DNA of 6,781 bases from Desulfatirhabdium butyrativorans (GCA_020718785.1 DYRK01000325.1:1-6781); one strand, 5' to 3'; shown: positions 1 through 5,866, counted from the stretch's first letter. Numbers and translations are program-made. The notes: generated by a model not told the origin, from the letters alone.

Positions 1-173
1 TAAAGTCTTTTCTCGTTCCCAAGCCCCTGCTTGGGAACGCACTTGCCGGGGAAGCTCCCCGGCTTCCCGTGACGGGAGACGGCCCGAAGCCGGGGCTTCG
101 GGCGCAGATGCGTTCCCAAGCCGGGGCTTGGGAACGAGGAAAAACTGCCAAACTGCAAGTTCGGCACTCCGGA
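1..173. repeat. Composite palindromic repeat cluster, left edge
   Basis: Four nested hairpins lie in a row. The outer two have 11-bp perfect arms CGTTCCCAAGC/GCTTGGGAACG (14-24 with 29-39, loop CCCT; 111-121 with 126-136, loop CGGG). Between them are GCCGGGGA/TCCCCGGC (45-52 with 56-63) and GCCCGAAGC/GCTTCGGGC (82-90 with 95-103). The whole of 11-140 is therefore roughly palindromic, from TCTCGTTCCC to GGGAACGAGGA. A GCACTCCGGA motif at 164-173 also appears at the right end of the window, where it forms an outer inverted repeat. The left end of this copy probably lies outside the window. I read it as a non-coding mobile or REP-like intergenic element; read as protein, the core gives the SQAPAWE-type peptides often mis-annotated as genes. 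It holds no gene. Confidence 0.85.
140..166 (-). terminator. Rho-independent terminator of the TRAP binding-protein gene
   Basis: Read on the minus strand, TGCCGAAC, loop TTGCA, GTTTGGCA forms an 8-bp stem (one G-T wobble), followed by G and five T. The stem begins 17 nt past the stop codon of the minus-strand gene. It overlaps the GCACTCCGGA end of the palindromic repeat, so the repeat may supply part of the terminator. Confidence 0.6.
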
Positions 174-183
174 CAATTATTGA

Positions 184-1347
184 TTATTCATAAAGTTTTC
201 CGCCGATAAAATCCTCATAAGGCCAGGCTGATACACCGCGGCGCGATTCTCTCCAGTCCGCAAAATCTTTTTTCAGCAAATCCTGAGATTCCAGAATCTT
301 TTTCACATCCGGATTCTGCCCTTTTTTCTCTTCCAGATAGGCATGGGATATCTTGGCAAATTCGATGATTGCAGCATCATCCATTTTGATGATCTTGACT
401 TTTTCTTTGAACTTCCGAATTGCTTCCGCGTTCAGGTTGTTAATCCAACTGTAGCTCCACAACTGGGTCTCTTTGGCTGCCGTGTCGAGAATCCATTTCA
501 GATCATCGCTCAGTTCGTCGTATTTCTTCTTGTTGAAGAACACCGCGCACTGGCACGCGGGCTGATGGACGCCCGGCTGAATGATGAATTTGGTAATTTC
601 GTCAAATCCCATGGGCCAGTTGATGGCAGGAGATGAAAATTCGCCCGCGTCCAGAACTCCGGTTTGCAGGGAAAGATAAATTTCGCCGCCCGGCAAAGCC
701 ACCGCGGACGCGCCCAGACAGTTCAAAATATCCATGTACCATCCCGCGGTTCTGATTTTCATGCCTTTGAAATCTTCCATTTTCTTGGCTTCTTTATTGG
801 AGGCAAGACCCATTTCCTGTCCCACCTGTCCGCCGGGGAGAGCGAAGAGTCCGTATCTTCCGTACAATTCCTGCATCATGTCCAATCCGCCTCTTTCATA
901 GAGCCAGATATTGTAAAGTTCCGCGTCCAATCCGTAAGGCACAGACCCGAAGGTGATAAATGCCTCATTTTTGCCCTGCCAGTAACCGGGCCAGTCATGT
1001 CCCACTTCAAAAGAGCCTTTGCCCACAGCGTCAAAAACTTCCATTGCCGGAACTAATTCGCCTGCGGAAAAGGGCTTTATATCCAGACGCCCGCCCGAAG
1101 CCAGTCTTACCGTATCGCAGAAATGAACTGCCAGATCATAGAACAGCAATCCCTTGGTCCAGGGCATCACCATTTTCCAGCGAAATTTTTTATCCCCGGT
1201 TTCCACTTTCAGTTTGGCAACATTTTCATGCCTTTTGTCCGCCCCGAATTTTTCTCTTTTGGAGCCTTTGTCCTGAGCCAATCCGACATTTGCTGCAAAA
1301 AGAATAATCAGCAGCAGAACGCCGGCCCCTTTGAACCATTGTTTCAT
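184..1347 (-). CDS. dctP: TRAP transporter solute-binding protein, DctP/TakP-like
   Basis: A 387-residue exported binding protein. Residues 1-24 are a typical signal peptide (MKQWFKG, a hydrophobic stretch at 8-19, cleavage after VGLA), followed by a charged linker to about residue 54. The TRAP solute-binding (DctP) fold runs from FRWKMVMPW (55-63). Family-like blocks are SAGELVPAMEVFDAV (94-108), GYWQGK (121-126), DFKGMKIRTAG (192-202), LPGGEIYLSLQTGVLDAGE (218-236) and HQPA (261-264). These resemble the TakP/FcbT1 branch, whose members bind 2-oxo or 2-hydroxy carboxylates; Arg199 in MKIR is the likely carboxylate-binding arginine (inference). The start at 1347 is chosen over the in-frame ATG at 1398 because a strong GAGGAGG lies just upstream of it and the earlier ATG falls inside an operator. 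No dctQ or dctM membrane gene is in the window, although genes may lie beyond its left edge. The ligand is unproven; lactate or pyruvate fits the neighbours. Confidence 0.9.
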   Translation of the reverse strand: MKQWFKGAGVLLLIILFAANVGLAQDKGSKREKFGADKRHENVAKLKVETGDKKFRWKMVMPWTKGLLFYDLAVHFCDTVRLASGGRLDIKPFSAGELVPAMEVFDAVGKGSFEVGHDWPGYWQGKNEAFITFGSVPYGLDAELYNIWLYERGGLDMMQELYGRYGLFALPGGQVGQEMGLASNKEAKKMEDFKGMKIRTAGWYMDILNCLGASAVALPGGEIYLSLQTGVLDAGEFSSPAINWPMGFDEITKFIIQPGVHQPACQCAVFFNKKKYDELSDDLKWILDTAAKETQLWSYSWINNLNAEAIRKFKEKVKIIKMDDAAIIEFAKISHAYLEEKKGQNPDVKKILESQDLLKKDFADWRESRRGVSAWPYEDFIGGKLYE

Positions 1348-1353
1348 TCTTTT

Positions 1354-1360
1354 CCTCCTC
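1354..1360 (-). promoter_or_regulatory. Ribosome binding site deciding the dctP start
   Basis: GAGGAGG on the minus strand, 6 nt before the ATG at 1347. It is a near-perfect Shine-Dalgarno sequence and fixes the start there rather than at the in-frame ATG 51 nt upstream. Confidence 0.8.
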
Positions 1361-1389
1361 GGTTTTTCAATTGAATTTGTTGATTGCTC

Positions 1390-1404
1390 ATTGGTCATAC
1401 CAAT
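1390..1404. promoter_or_regulatory. GntR-family operator O1
   Basis: ATTGGTCATACCAAT is a 6-3-6 perfect palindrome. It matches the TTGGT-N3-ACCAA form known for LldR/PdhR-type FCD regulators. It sits 42 nt before the dctP start codon, just past the predicted transcription start of the proximal promoter, where a bound repressor would block initiation. The same site recurs at 2917-2931 and, with a changed half-site, at 3077-3093. The regulator at 5863-6573 is the likely ligand. Confidence 0.75.
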
Positions 1405-1412
1405 TGCCTCTG

Positions 1413-1441
1413 TGTTTAAAATAAAAATTTCGGGCTGTCAA
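1413..1441 (-). promoter_or_regulatory. Proximal sigma-70-type promoter of dctP
   Basis: On the minus strand: -35 TTGACA (1436-1441), 17-nt spacer, -10 TAAACA (1413-1418, a weak match). The predicted start of transcription is near 1405, directly abutting operator O1. The same arrangement is conserved in the second copy, which supports it being functional. Confidence 0.6.
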
Positions 1442-1464
1442 GAAAAAAATGAAAACAGCCTGAA

Positions 1465-1494
1465 ATAATATTTCCAGCCTGATCGGACTGTCAA
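1465..1494 (-). promoter_or_regulatory. Possible distal promoter of dctP
   Basis: On the minus strand: -35 TTGACA (1489-1494), 18-nt spacer, -10 TATTAT (1465-1470). The -10 is a better match than that of the proximal promoter. The -35 lies outside the duplicated module and is absent from the second copy, so this promoter would be specific to dctP. Confidence 0.45.
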
Positions 1495-1521
1495 ATAAAA
1501 TTCTTTTACCACAAAGGACAC

Positions 1522-1691
1522 TAAGAATCCGCAAAGGGCGCAAAGTAATCTTACTTTCTCTTTGCGTACTTTGTGAAACCTTTGCGATCTTTGCGGTTAA
1601 AAACGTAAGAATCCGCAAAGGGTGGAAAGTAATCTCTTACTTTCTCTTTGTGTACTTTGTGAAAACCTTTGCGATCTTTGCGGTTAAAAAC
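1522..1691. repeat. Tandem pair of ~84-bp palindromic repeats
   Basis: Two direct copies, 1522-1604 and 1606-1691, each run from TAAGAATCCGCAAAGG to TTTGCGGTTAAAAAC with a few differences. Within each copy the ends are inverted (CCGCAAAG near the start, CTTTGCGG near the end), so each unit can fold on itself. The first copy is preceded by ACCACAAAGGACAC (1508-1521), a usual companion of this CGCAAAG repeat family in environmental bacteria. The pair fills most of the 374-bp gap between the two binding-protein genes. The minus-strand reading frame across it is an artefact. No gene is seen. Confidence 0.85.
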
Positions 1692-1721
1692 TATAAAGAA
1701 ACTTTGATATTCCTCATCCTC

Positions 1722-2708
1722 TTATTCAACGTAGTCTGCTTTGGAAGCAATGTCATCCGGAAGTGTCAGCCCCCATTTTTTCAACTGTGACTTACTGAAA
1801 AGAAATTTTCCCATATCCGCAATGACCGGTCTGATTTCCTGCGGAGATTTTCCGGAAAAAATTTTCAAGGCGATCTTTCCGGCAGCCTCTCCCTGCGCTT
1901 TGCCGAACAGGACAAATCCGCCTATGGTTTTATCCGCGCCTACTGAGAAATCCCAGAATCCGAAGGGCGGAACCGGCGTGTTTTCAACCGTCCATTTCAG
2001 CAGAGTCCGATCAGAGACATGCGCGCCTTCTTTGTCGGTGACAGTGTGATACAGCCCGACAAAAATCGCTCCGAACCCTTCTGTTTTTGCATTCAGAACC
2101 GTCTGTTTCCACTCTTCGAATTTGGCAATCAGTTTCAGTTGAACCGTCATATTGCTTACGGGCAGCGTTGTCCGCCCTTTGAAGGATTCGGCAACAGCGG
2201 ACTGTGATGTTTCTCCGCTGTCGAACAACAGAATTTTTTCGGGTTTGGGATCGAGAATTTTATGAACACTGTAAATGGACTGATTGAGCAGGGGGCGTTC
2301 CAACACGCCCGTAATATTTTTCTTTTCAGACGCGTCGTATTTTTTCGGATTGCTGTTGATTCCCAGATATACTACGGGAGTATCGCTTTCTCCGAACTTG
2401 GGAGCAAGATATCTGAGCGCGTTGTCATCTCCCAAAATAACCATATCCGGCTTGATTTCCTTATATTTCTTCCATGCTTTTTCCGCCATTTTTTCATGTT
2501 CGGATTCGGGAAGCCGCTTGGTATCCATCTGGAAATAAACAAAGCGGCAGGCAGATCCCATGACCTCGTTCAGACCTTCCTTGTAACTGATATCCCAGGG
2601 ATATTCGTCATGATAGCTCTCTATGACCAAAACGACTTTTTCCTGTGCGGACGCACAGAAGGGAAAAAAGGCGAGACTGAAAAAAAGCAACAGCACATAT
2701 TTTTTCAT
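1722..2708 (-). CDS. Exported ABC_sub_bind-family solute-binding protein (orphan)
   Basis: A 328-residue protein with a signal peptide (MKKYVLLLFFSLAFF, cleavage likely after CASA at 18-21). There is no convincing lipobox around Cys18, so it should be a soluble periplasmic protein. The mature part starts with VVLVIESYHDEYPWD (25-39), typical of the ABC_sub_bind family (PF04392-like) in the form often found as the sensor part of histidine kinases. Further family-like blocks are KPDMVILGDDNALRYLAP (86-103), TPVVYLGIN (110-118), KILLFDSGETSQS (158-170), PPFGFWDFSVGAD (247-259) and GFVLFGKAQGEAAGKIAL (264-281). No permease, ATPase or kinase gene is adjacent. The start at 2708 is chosen over the in-frame ATG at 2753 because GGAGG precedes it and the signal peptide then begins correctly. 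Its promoter copies that of dctP. The ligand is unknown; it may feed a transporter or a sensor kinase encoded elsewhere. Confidence 0.85.
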   Translation of the reverse strand: MKKYVLLLFFSLAFFPFCASAQEKVVLVIESYHDEYPWDISYKEGLNEVMGSACRFVYFQMDTKRLPESEHEKMAEKAWKKYKEIKPDMVILGDDNALRYLAPKFGESDTPVVYLGINSNPKKYDASEKKNITGVLERPLLNQSIYSVHKILDPKPEKILLFDSGETSQSAVAESFKGRTTLPVSNMTVQLKLIAKFEEWKQTVLNAKTEGFGAIFVGLYHTVTDKEGAHVSDRTLLKWTVENTPVPPFGFWDFSVGADKTIGGFVLFGKAQGEAAGKIALKIFSGKSPQEIRPVIADMGKFLFSKSQLKKWGLTLPDDIASKADYVE

Positions 2709-2712
2709 AAAA

Positions 2713-2717
2713 CCTCC
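2713..2717 (-). promoter_or_regulatory. Ribosome binding site of the ABC_sub_bind gene
   Basis: GGAGG on the minus strand, 4 nt before the ATG at 2708. It selects this start over the in-frame ATG 45 nt upstream, which would put non-signal residues ahead of MKKYVLLL. Confidence 0.75.
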
Positions 2718-2772
2718 GTATTCGGGTAACAGGGTGATACTTACCGCCGCCATAATTTGCGCTTTTTCCTGC

Positions 2773-2858
2773 TGTCATTCTGAGCGCAGCGAAGAATCTC
2801 TTTTCAGGGATTTTTTGCCGCATTCAGACAGAGATTCTTCGCTGCGCTCAGAATGACA
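2773..2858. repeat. Perfect 28-bp inverted repeat element (SERSEESL type)
   Basis: The arms 2773-2800 and 2831-2858 are exact reverse complements over 28 bp, beginning TGTCATTCTGAGCG, with a 30-bp loop between them. This is a widespread intergenic repeat whose translation gives the SERSEESL-like peptides. It lies between the predicted promoter (2940-2968) and the start codon (2708) of the minus-strand binding-protein gene, so the leader RNA would carry a very stable hairpin. No clear target-site duplication is visible at its ends. Confidence 0.9.
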
Positions 2859-2916
2859 TAAAGCTCAATTTATGCCGGTGCTAAGAATAAAAACAAGGAA
2901 TATGCGGACAATCGTT

Positions 2917-2931
2917 ATTGGTCGTACCAAT
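2917..2931. promoter_or_regulatory. GntR-family operator O2
   Basis: ATTGGTCGTACCAAT, a 6-3-6 perfect palindrome differing from O1 only in the central base triplet. It follows the predicted start of transcription (about 2932) of the minus-strand promoter, as O1 does at dctP. It is about 209 nt from the start codon at 2708, because the inverted-repeat element and other sequence lie between. Confidence 0.72.
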
Positions 2932-2939
2932 TGCCTTCG

Positions 2940-2968
2940 TATCTAAAATAAAAATTTCGGGCTGTCAA
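2940..2968 (-). promoter_or_regulatory. Promoter of the ABC_sub_bind gene
   Basis: On the minus strand: -35 TTGACA (2963-2968), 17-nt spacer identical to that of the dctP promoter, -10 TAGATA (2940-2945). It predicts an untranslated leader of about 225 nt holding operator O2 and the 28-bp inverted repeat. Confidence 0.55.
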
Positions 2969-3068
2969 GAAAAAAATAAAAAAAAGCTTGAAATAATAAT
3001 TTTAGCCTGATATTCATAAAGAAATCCTAGTGACACTTGTCCAGAATTTCTGGCGCATGATGATATCC

Positions 3069-3097
3069 ATAACACTTAATGGTCATACCATTATATA
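3069..3097 (+). promoter_or_regulatory. Candidate promoter of the glcD-glcF-gntR operon
   Basis: A good -10 TATATA (3092-3097) lies 17 nt past a weak -35 ATAACA (3069-3074). Operator O3 fills the spacer, so a bound regulator would exclude RNA polymerase. The weak -35 leaves room for another reading, for example an upstream promoter with TTGTCC at 3037-3042. Confidence 0.4.
3077..3093. promoter_or_regulatory. GntR-family operator O3
   Basis: TAATGGTCATACCATTA, a 17-bp perfect palindrome (7-3-7) with the same GGT-CAT-ACC core as O1 and flanks changed from ATT to AAT. It lies 28 nt before the glcD start. It would give control of the oxidase genes and, through the shared transcript, of the regulator gene itself. 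Confidence 0.75.
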
Positions 3098-3121
3098 AAG
3101 CGTATCTGCAAAGGAAATGTC

Positions 3122-4504
3122 ATGATCAGTCAGGCATTGTTAAAAGAATTCAAGGAAAAAGCAGGTCAGGAAAATGTGTTTACGGAAAAAGCCGATCTCG
3201 TCACCTACTCTTATGACGCCGCGGTACTGGAACCGGTTCTTCCGGGAGTTGCGATCCGTCCCGCAAGCGGTGAGGCATTGAGTCAGATCGTGCGCTTATG
3301 CAATGAAAACAAAATACCGCTTACGGTTCGCGGGGCAGGAACCAATTTAAGCGGCGGAACCATTCCGTTGCGTGACGGGGTTGTTGTGCTGACCAATGCC
3401 TTGACAAAGATATTGGAAATCAACGAGGCCGATATGTACGCGGTGGTTCAGCCCGGAGTGGTGACGGCAAAATTAGCAGCCGCGGTTGCGGCAAAAGGTC
3501 TGTTTTATCCGCCGGATCCCGGGAGTCAGGCAGTTTCTACTCTGGGCGGAAATGTGGCGGAAAATGCCGGGGGTCTGCGCGGGCTTAAATACGGCGTAAC
3601 CCGCGATTATGTCATGGGCATTCAGTTTTTCGATGTCAACGGTGAAATTGTAAAAACCGGGTCCCGTACCGTGAAATGCGCCACAGGTTACAATCTGACC
3701 GGATTGCTCGTAGGCTCCGAAGGAACTCTCGGAGTTTTCAATGAAATCACATTGAAACTGATTCCTCTCCCGGCTCATCAGAAAGCCATGGTCGCAGTTT
3801 TCGATAATATAGACAAAGCATCGGAAACCGTAGCCGCGATTATTGCTCATAGGATTGTTCCGGCAACTCTTGAATTTATGGACAATTTCACTATTCGGGC
3901 AGTAGAAGACTACAGTCATGTAGGACTGCCGACAGACGCGGCTGCATTGCTGCTGATAGAGGTTGACGGCTATCCGGCTCAGGTAGAAGAAGATGCTGAA
4001 AAAGTAGAATTACTCTGTCGTCAAAAAGGCGCAACTTCGATCCGTGTGGCAGAAGACGCGGCAGAACGGGACAGCGTATGGACTGCCCGGCGCAGTGCGC
4101 TGTCCGCGCTGGCAAAACTGAAACCCACGGTAGTGCTGGAAGATGCCACGGTTCCGAGAAGCAGAATTCCCGATATGGTAAGGGCTATGCAGGATATTGC
4201 CAAAGAATACAATATCTCTATCGGGACTTTCGGACATGCCGGAGACGGCAATCTTCATCCCACAATTCTCACAGACCGCAGAGACAAAGCAGAATGGGCA
4301 AGAGTGGAAGCTGCAATTGCCGCTATTTTCGACAAAGCATTGAGCATGGGCGGAACCTTGTCCGGCGAACACGGCACAGGGCTTGCCAAGTCCTGTTTTC
4401 TGGAAAAAGAAACCAGTGCCGCGACCATTATTTACTCCCGAAAGATCAAAACTGCTCTGGATCCGAATTATATTCTGAATCCGGGAAAAATTATCGGCCG
4501 GTGA
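3122..4504 (+). CDS. glcD: FAD-linked D-2-hydroxyacid dehydrogenase, GlcD-like
   Basis: A 460-residue cytoplasmic flavoprotein of normal family length, oxidising a 2-hydroxyacid (D-lactate or glycolate) to the 2-oxoacid. The FAD-binding PCMH domain covers about 35-215, with VRGAGTNLSGGT (69-80), PPDPGSQAVSTLGGNVAENAGG (130-151 in full) and GSEGTLGVFNEITL (198-211). The C-terminal FAD-oxidase domain (about 220-458) carries GHAGDGNLHP (371-380) and GEHGTG (415-420), whose histidines and glutamate form the metal and substrate site in relatives, and ends in LDPNYILNPGKI (446-457). The ATG at 3122 follows AAGGAAA with 4 nt spacing. The glcF-like partner follows after a 60-bp gap. A related flavoprotein plus Fe-S pair in Desulfovibrio acts as D-lactate dehydrogenase (family knowledge). 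No glcE is present, which argues against a classical three-subunit glycolate oxidase. Confidence 0.93.
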   Translation: MISQALLKEFKEKAGQENVFTEKADLVTYSYDAAVLEPVLPGVAIRPASGEALSQIVRLCNENKIPLTVRGAGTNLSGGTIPLRDGVVVLTNALTKILEINEADMYAVVQPGVVTAKLAAAVAAKGLFYPPDPGSQAVSTLGGNVAENAGGLRGLKYGVTRDYVMGIQFFDVNGEIVKTGSRTVKCATGYNLTGLLVGSEGTLGVFNEITLKLIPLPAHQKAMVAVFDNIDKASETVAAIIAHRIVPATLEFMDNFTIRAVEDYSHVGLPTDAAALLLIEVDGYPAQVEEDAEKVELLCRQKGATSIRVAEDAAERDSVWTARRSALSALAKLKPTVVLEDATVPRSRIPDMVRAMQDIAKEYNISIGTFGHAGDGNLHPTILTDRRDKAEWARVEAAIAAIFDKALSMGGTLSGEHGTGLAKSCFLEKETSAATIIYSRKIKTALDPNYILNPGKIIGR

Positions 4505-4564
4505 AATCCCTTATCAGTTTTTTCGGGTAATCTTTAACAGTTATCGGTGAGCAGGAGAATAATC

Positions 4565-5866
4565 ATGTCCGACATGAAAGAACTTATATCGCTGATGAAA
4601 GAACTGGAAGATCAGGTAGTGGTCTGTATGCGCTGCGGGATGTGTCAGTCCGTATGCCCGCTTTTTGCAGAAACAGGCAGAGAATCTGATGTGGCACGCG
4701 GAAAACTGGCTTTGCTGGACGGACTGATGAAAGAGATGTTCGAGAATCCGAATGGCGTCAATGAGCGTCTGAACAAATGCCTGCTCTGCGGCTCCTGTGC
4801 AGCAAATTGTCCCAGCGGCGTTCATGTATTGGATATTTTCATCAAAGCCAGAGCGGTTTTAGCCGGATATATGGGGCTTCCCGCGGCAAAACGGCTGATT
4901 TTAAGGGGAATGCTGGCACATCCTGAGATATTTGACCGTCTTGCAGAATGGGGAGCAAAATTTCAGAATATCTTTACCAAGCCGGTCAATGAAGCGGTCG
5001 GAACTTCCTGTGCGCGGATTGTCTCGCCGCTTATCGGCAACAGGCATTTCAGACCTCTTGCCGCTGTTCCATTTCATCAGAAGATTCCTTATCTCAATAC
5101 ATCTCCGGGACATTCCGGAATCAAAGCAGCTTTTTATGTGGGATGTCTCATGGACAAAATTTTTCCTCATGTGGCTCAGGCGGTTATAGATGTTCTGACT
5201 TATCACGAAATCGGTATTTTTATGCCCGAACATCAGGGCTGTTGCGGCATTCCTGCGATTTCATCCGGAGATACAAAGACGTTTGAAAGCCTTGTCCGTC
5301 ATAATCTGGAGAAATTCGAAGCAGAATCTTTCGATTATCTCGTCACTCCCTGCGCGACCTGTACTTCTACGATCAAAAAAATATGGACCCTGATGGTTCG
5401 GGATGACGGCCGGGGGATAAAAGAGAGAGTCAGAAAAATTTCAGAAAAAACGCTTGATATTAACCAATTTCTTGTAAAACATGTCGGAGTGAAACCGGGG
5501 GTTTTGAAAAAAGACAGGGAAGTGATTTCCATAGCCTATCATGATCCATGCCACCTGAAAAAATCTCTCGGCCTTGCCGCAGAACCCAGGGCTTTGATTC
5601 AGGCAAATCCGAATTATCATTTAAAAGAAATACCCGAATCGGACCGATGTTGCGGACTCGGCGGAAGTTTCAATTTGTATTACTACGAGCTTTCTGCGAA
5701 TATCGGAACAAAGAAACGCGATCATATAGCTTCATCCGGCTGTTCGACGGTAGCAACAGGCTGTCCTGCCTGTATGATTCAACTATCCGATATGCTGTCA
5801 AAAGCCGGAGATCGGATTGCAGTGAGACATCCTGTAGAAATTTATGCGGAATCATTGAAGCCATGA
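4565..5866 (+). CDS. glcF: Iron-sulfur electron-transfer subunit with two CCG domains, GlcF-like
   Basis: A 433-residue protein that should take electrons from the GlcD-like flavoprotein. Two [4Fe-4S] ferredoxin motifs lie at the N-terminus: Cys21, 24, 27, 31 (CMRCGMCQSVCP) and Cys72, 75, 78, 82 (CLLCGSCAANCP). Two cysteine-rich CCG domains follow, of the HdrD/GlcF/LutA type. The first has GC at 193-194, GCCG at 225-228 and PCATC at 262-266; the second has HDPCH at 327-330, RCCG at 361-364 and GCPAC at 399-403. All key cysteines are present. No membrane segment is seen, so the final acceptor (quinone through a membrane partner, or a soluble carrier) cannot be named. The ATG at 4565 is preferred to a GTG at 4547 because AGGAG (4553-4557) lies 7 nt before it. 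Its stop overlaps the regulator start. Confidence 0.92.
   Translation: MSDMKELISLMKELEDQVVVCMRCGMCQSVCPLFAETGRESDVARGKLALLDGLMKEMFENPNGVNERLNKCLLCGSCAANCPSGVHVLDIFIKARAVLAGYMGLPAAKRLILRGMLAHPEIFDRLAEWGAKFQNIFTKPVNEAVGTSCARIVSPLIGNRHFRPLAAVPFHQKIPYLNTSPGHSGIKAAFYVGCLMDKIFPHVAQAVIDVLTYHEIGIFMPEHQGCCGIPAISSGDTKTFESLVRHNLEKFEAESFDYLVTPCATCTSTIKKIWTLMVRDDGRGIKERVRKISEKTLDINQFLVKHVGVKPGVLKKDREVISIAYHDPCHLKKSLGLAAEPRALIQANPNYHLKEIPESDRCCGLGGSFNLYYYELSANIGTKKRDHIASSGCSTVATGCPACMIQLSDMLSKAGDRIAVRHPVEIYAESLKP

Larger units (their letters stand above)
1390..1483. repeat. Duplicated promoter-operator module, copy 1
   Basis: This 94-bp stretch aligns along its whole length with 2917-3011 in the same orientation. 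Operator, -10, -35 and the AT-rich upstream part (ending in AGCCTGAT in both) are all shared, with scattered substitutions and a small indel. It is the control region of the minus-strand dctP gene. Copy 2 serves the other binding-protein gene. Confidence 0.85.
2917..3011. repeat. Duplicated promoter-operator module, copy 2
   Basis: A 95-bp counterpart of 1390-1483 in the same orientation, sharing operator, -10, -35, the AT-rich stretch and the terminal AGCCTGAT. It points leftward at the ABC_sub_bind gene. The match stops abruptly at 3011. Confidence 0.85.

Noticed and set aside
1..136. CRISPR array
   Set aside because: The repeated units are palindromes of differing core with no constant-length spacers, and no cas genes are present.
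1348..1398. N-terminal extension of the TRAP binding protein to an ATG at 1398
   Set aside because: The ATG lies inside operator O1 and has no ribosome binding site, the extension would precede the signal peptide with charged residues, and GAGGAGG marks the ATG at 1347.
1388..1618. Minus-strand reading frame of 76 codons
   Set aside because: It is made of the CGCAAAG repeat and the dctP promoter region, with no ribosome binding site and repeat-type peptide content.
2608..2856. Reading frames giving SERSEESLFR and RFFAALRMT peptides on both strands
   Set aside because: These are translations of the inverted-repeat element at 2773-2858, a known source of false genes.
3041..3053. CCAGAATTTCTGG palindrome upstream of O3 as a second operator
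   Set aside because: Perfect 6-1-6 palindrome, but it occurs once in the window and matches no site I recognise; it could be chance in AT-rich DNA.
3051..3066. Sigma-54 promoter beginning TGGCGC
   Set aside because: The required GC at the -12 element is missing at the correct distance, and no enhancer-binding regulator is encoded.
5548..5862. Upstream in-frame extension of the GntR regulator
   Set aside because: It overlaps glcF entirely in another frame, and the winged-helix domain begins properly at 5863 with the ATGA overlap.
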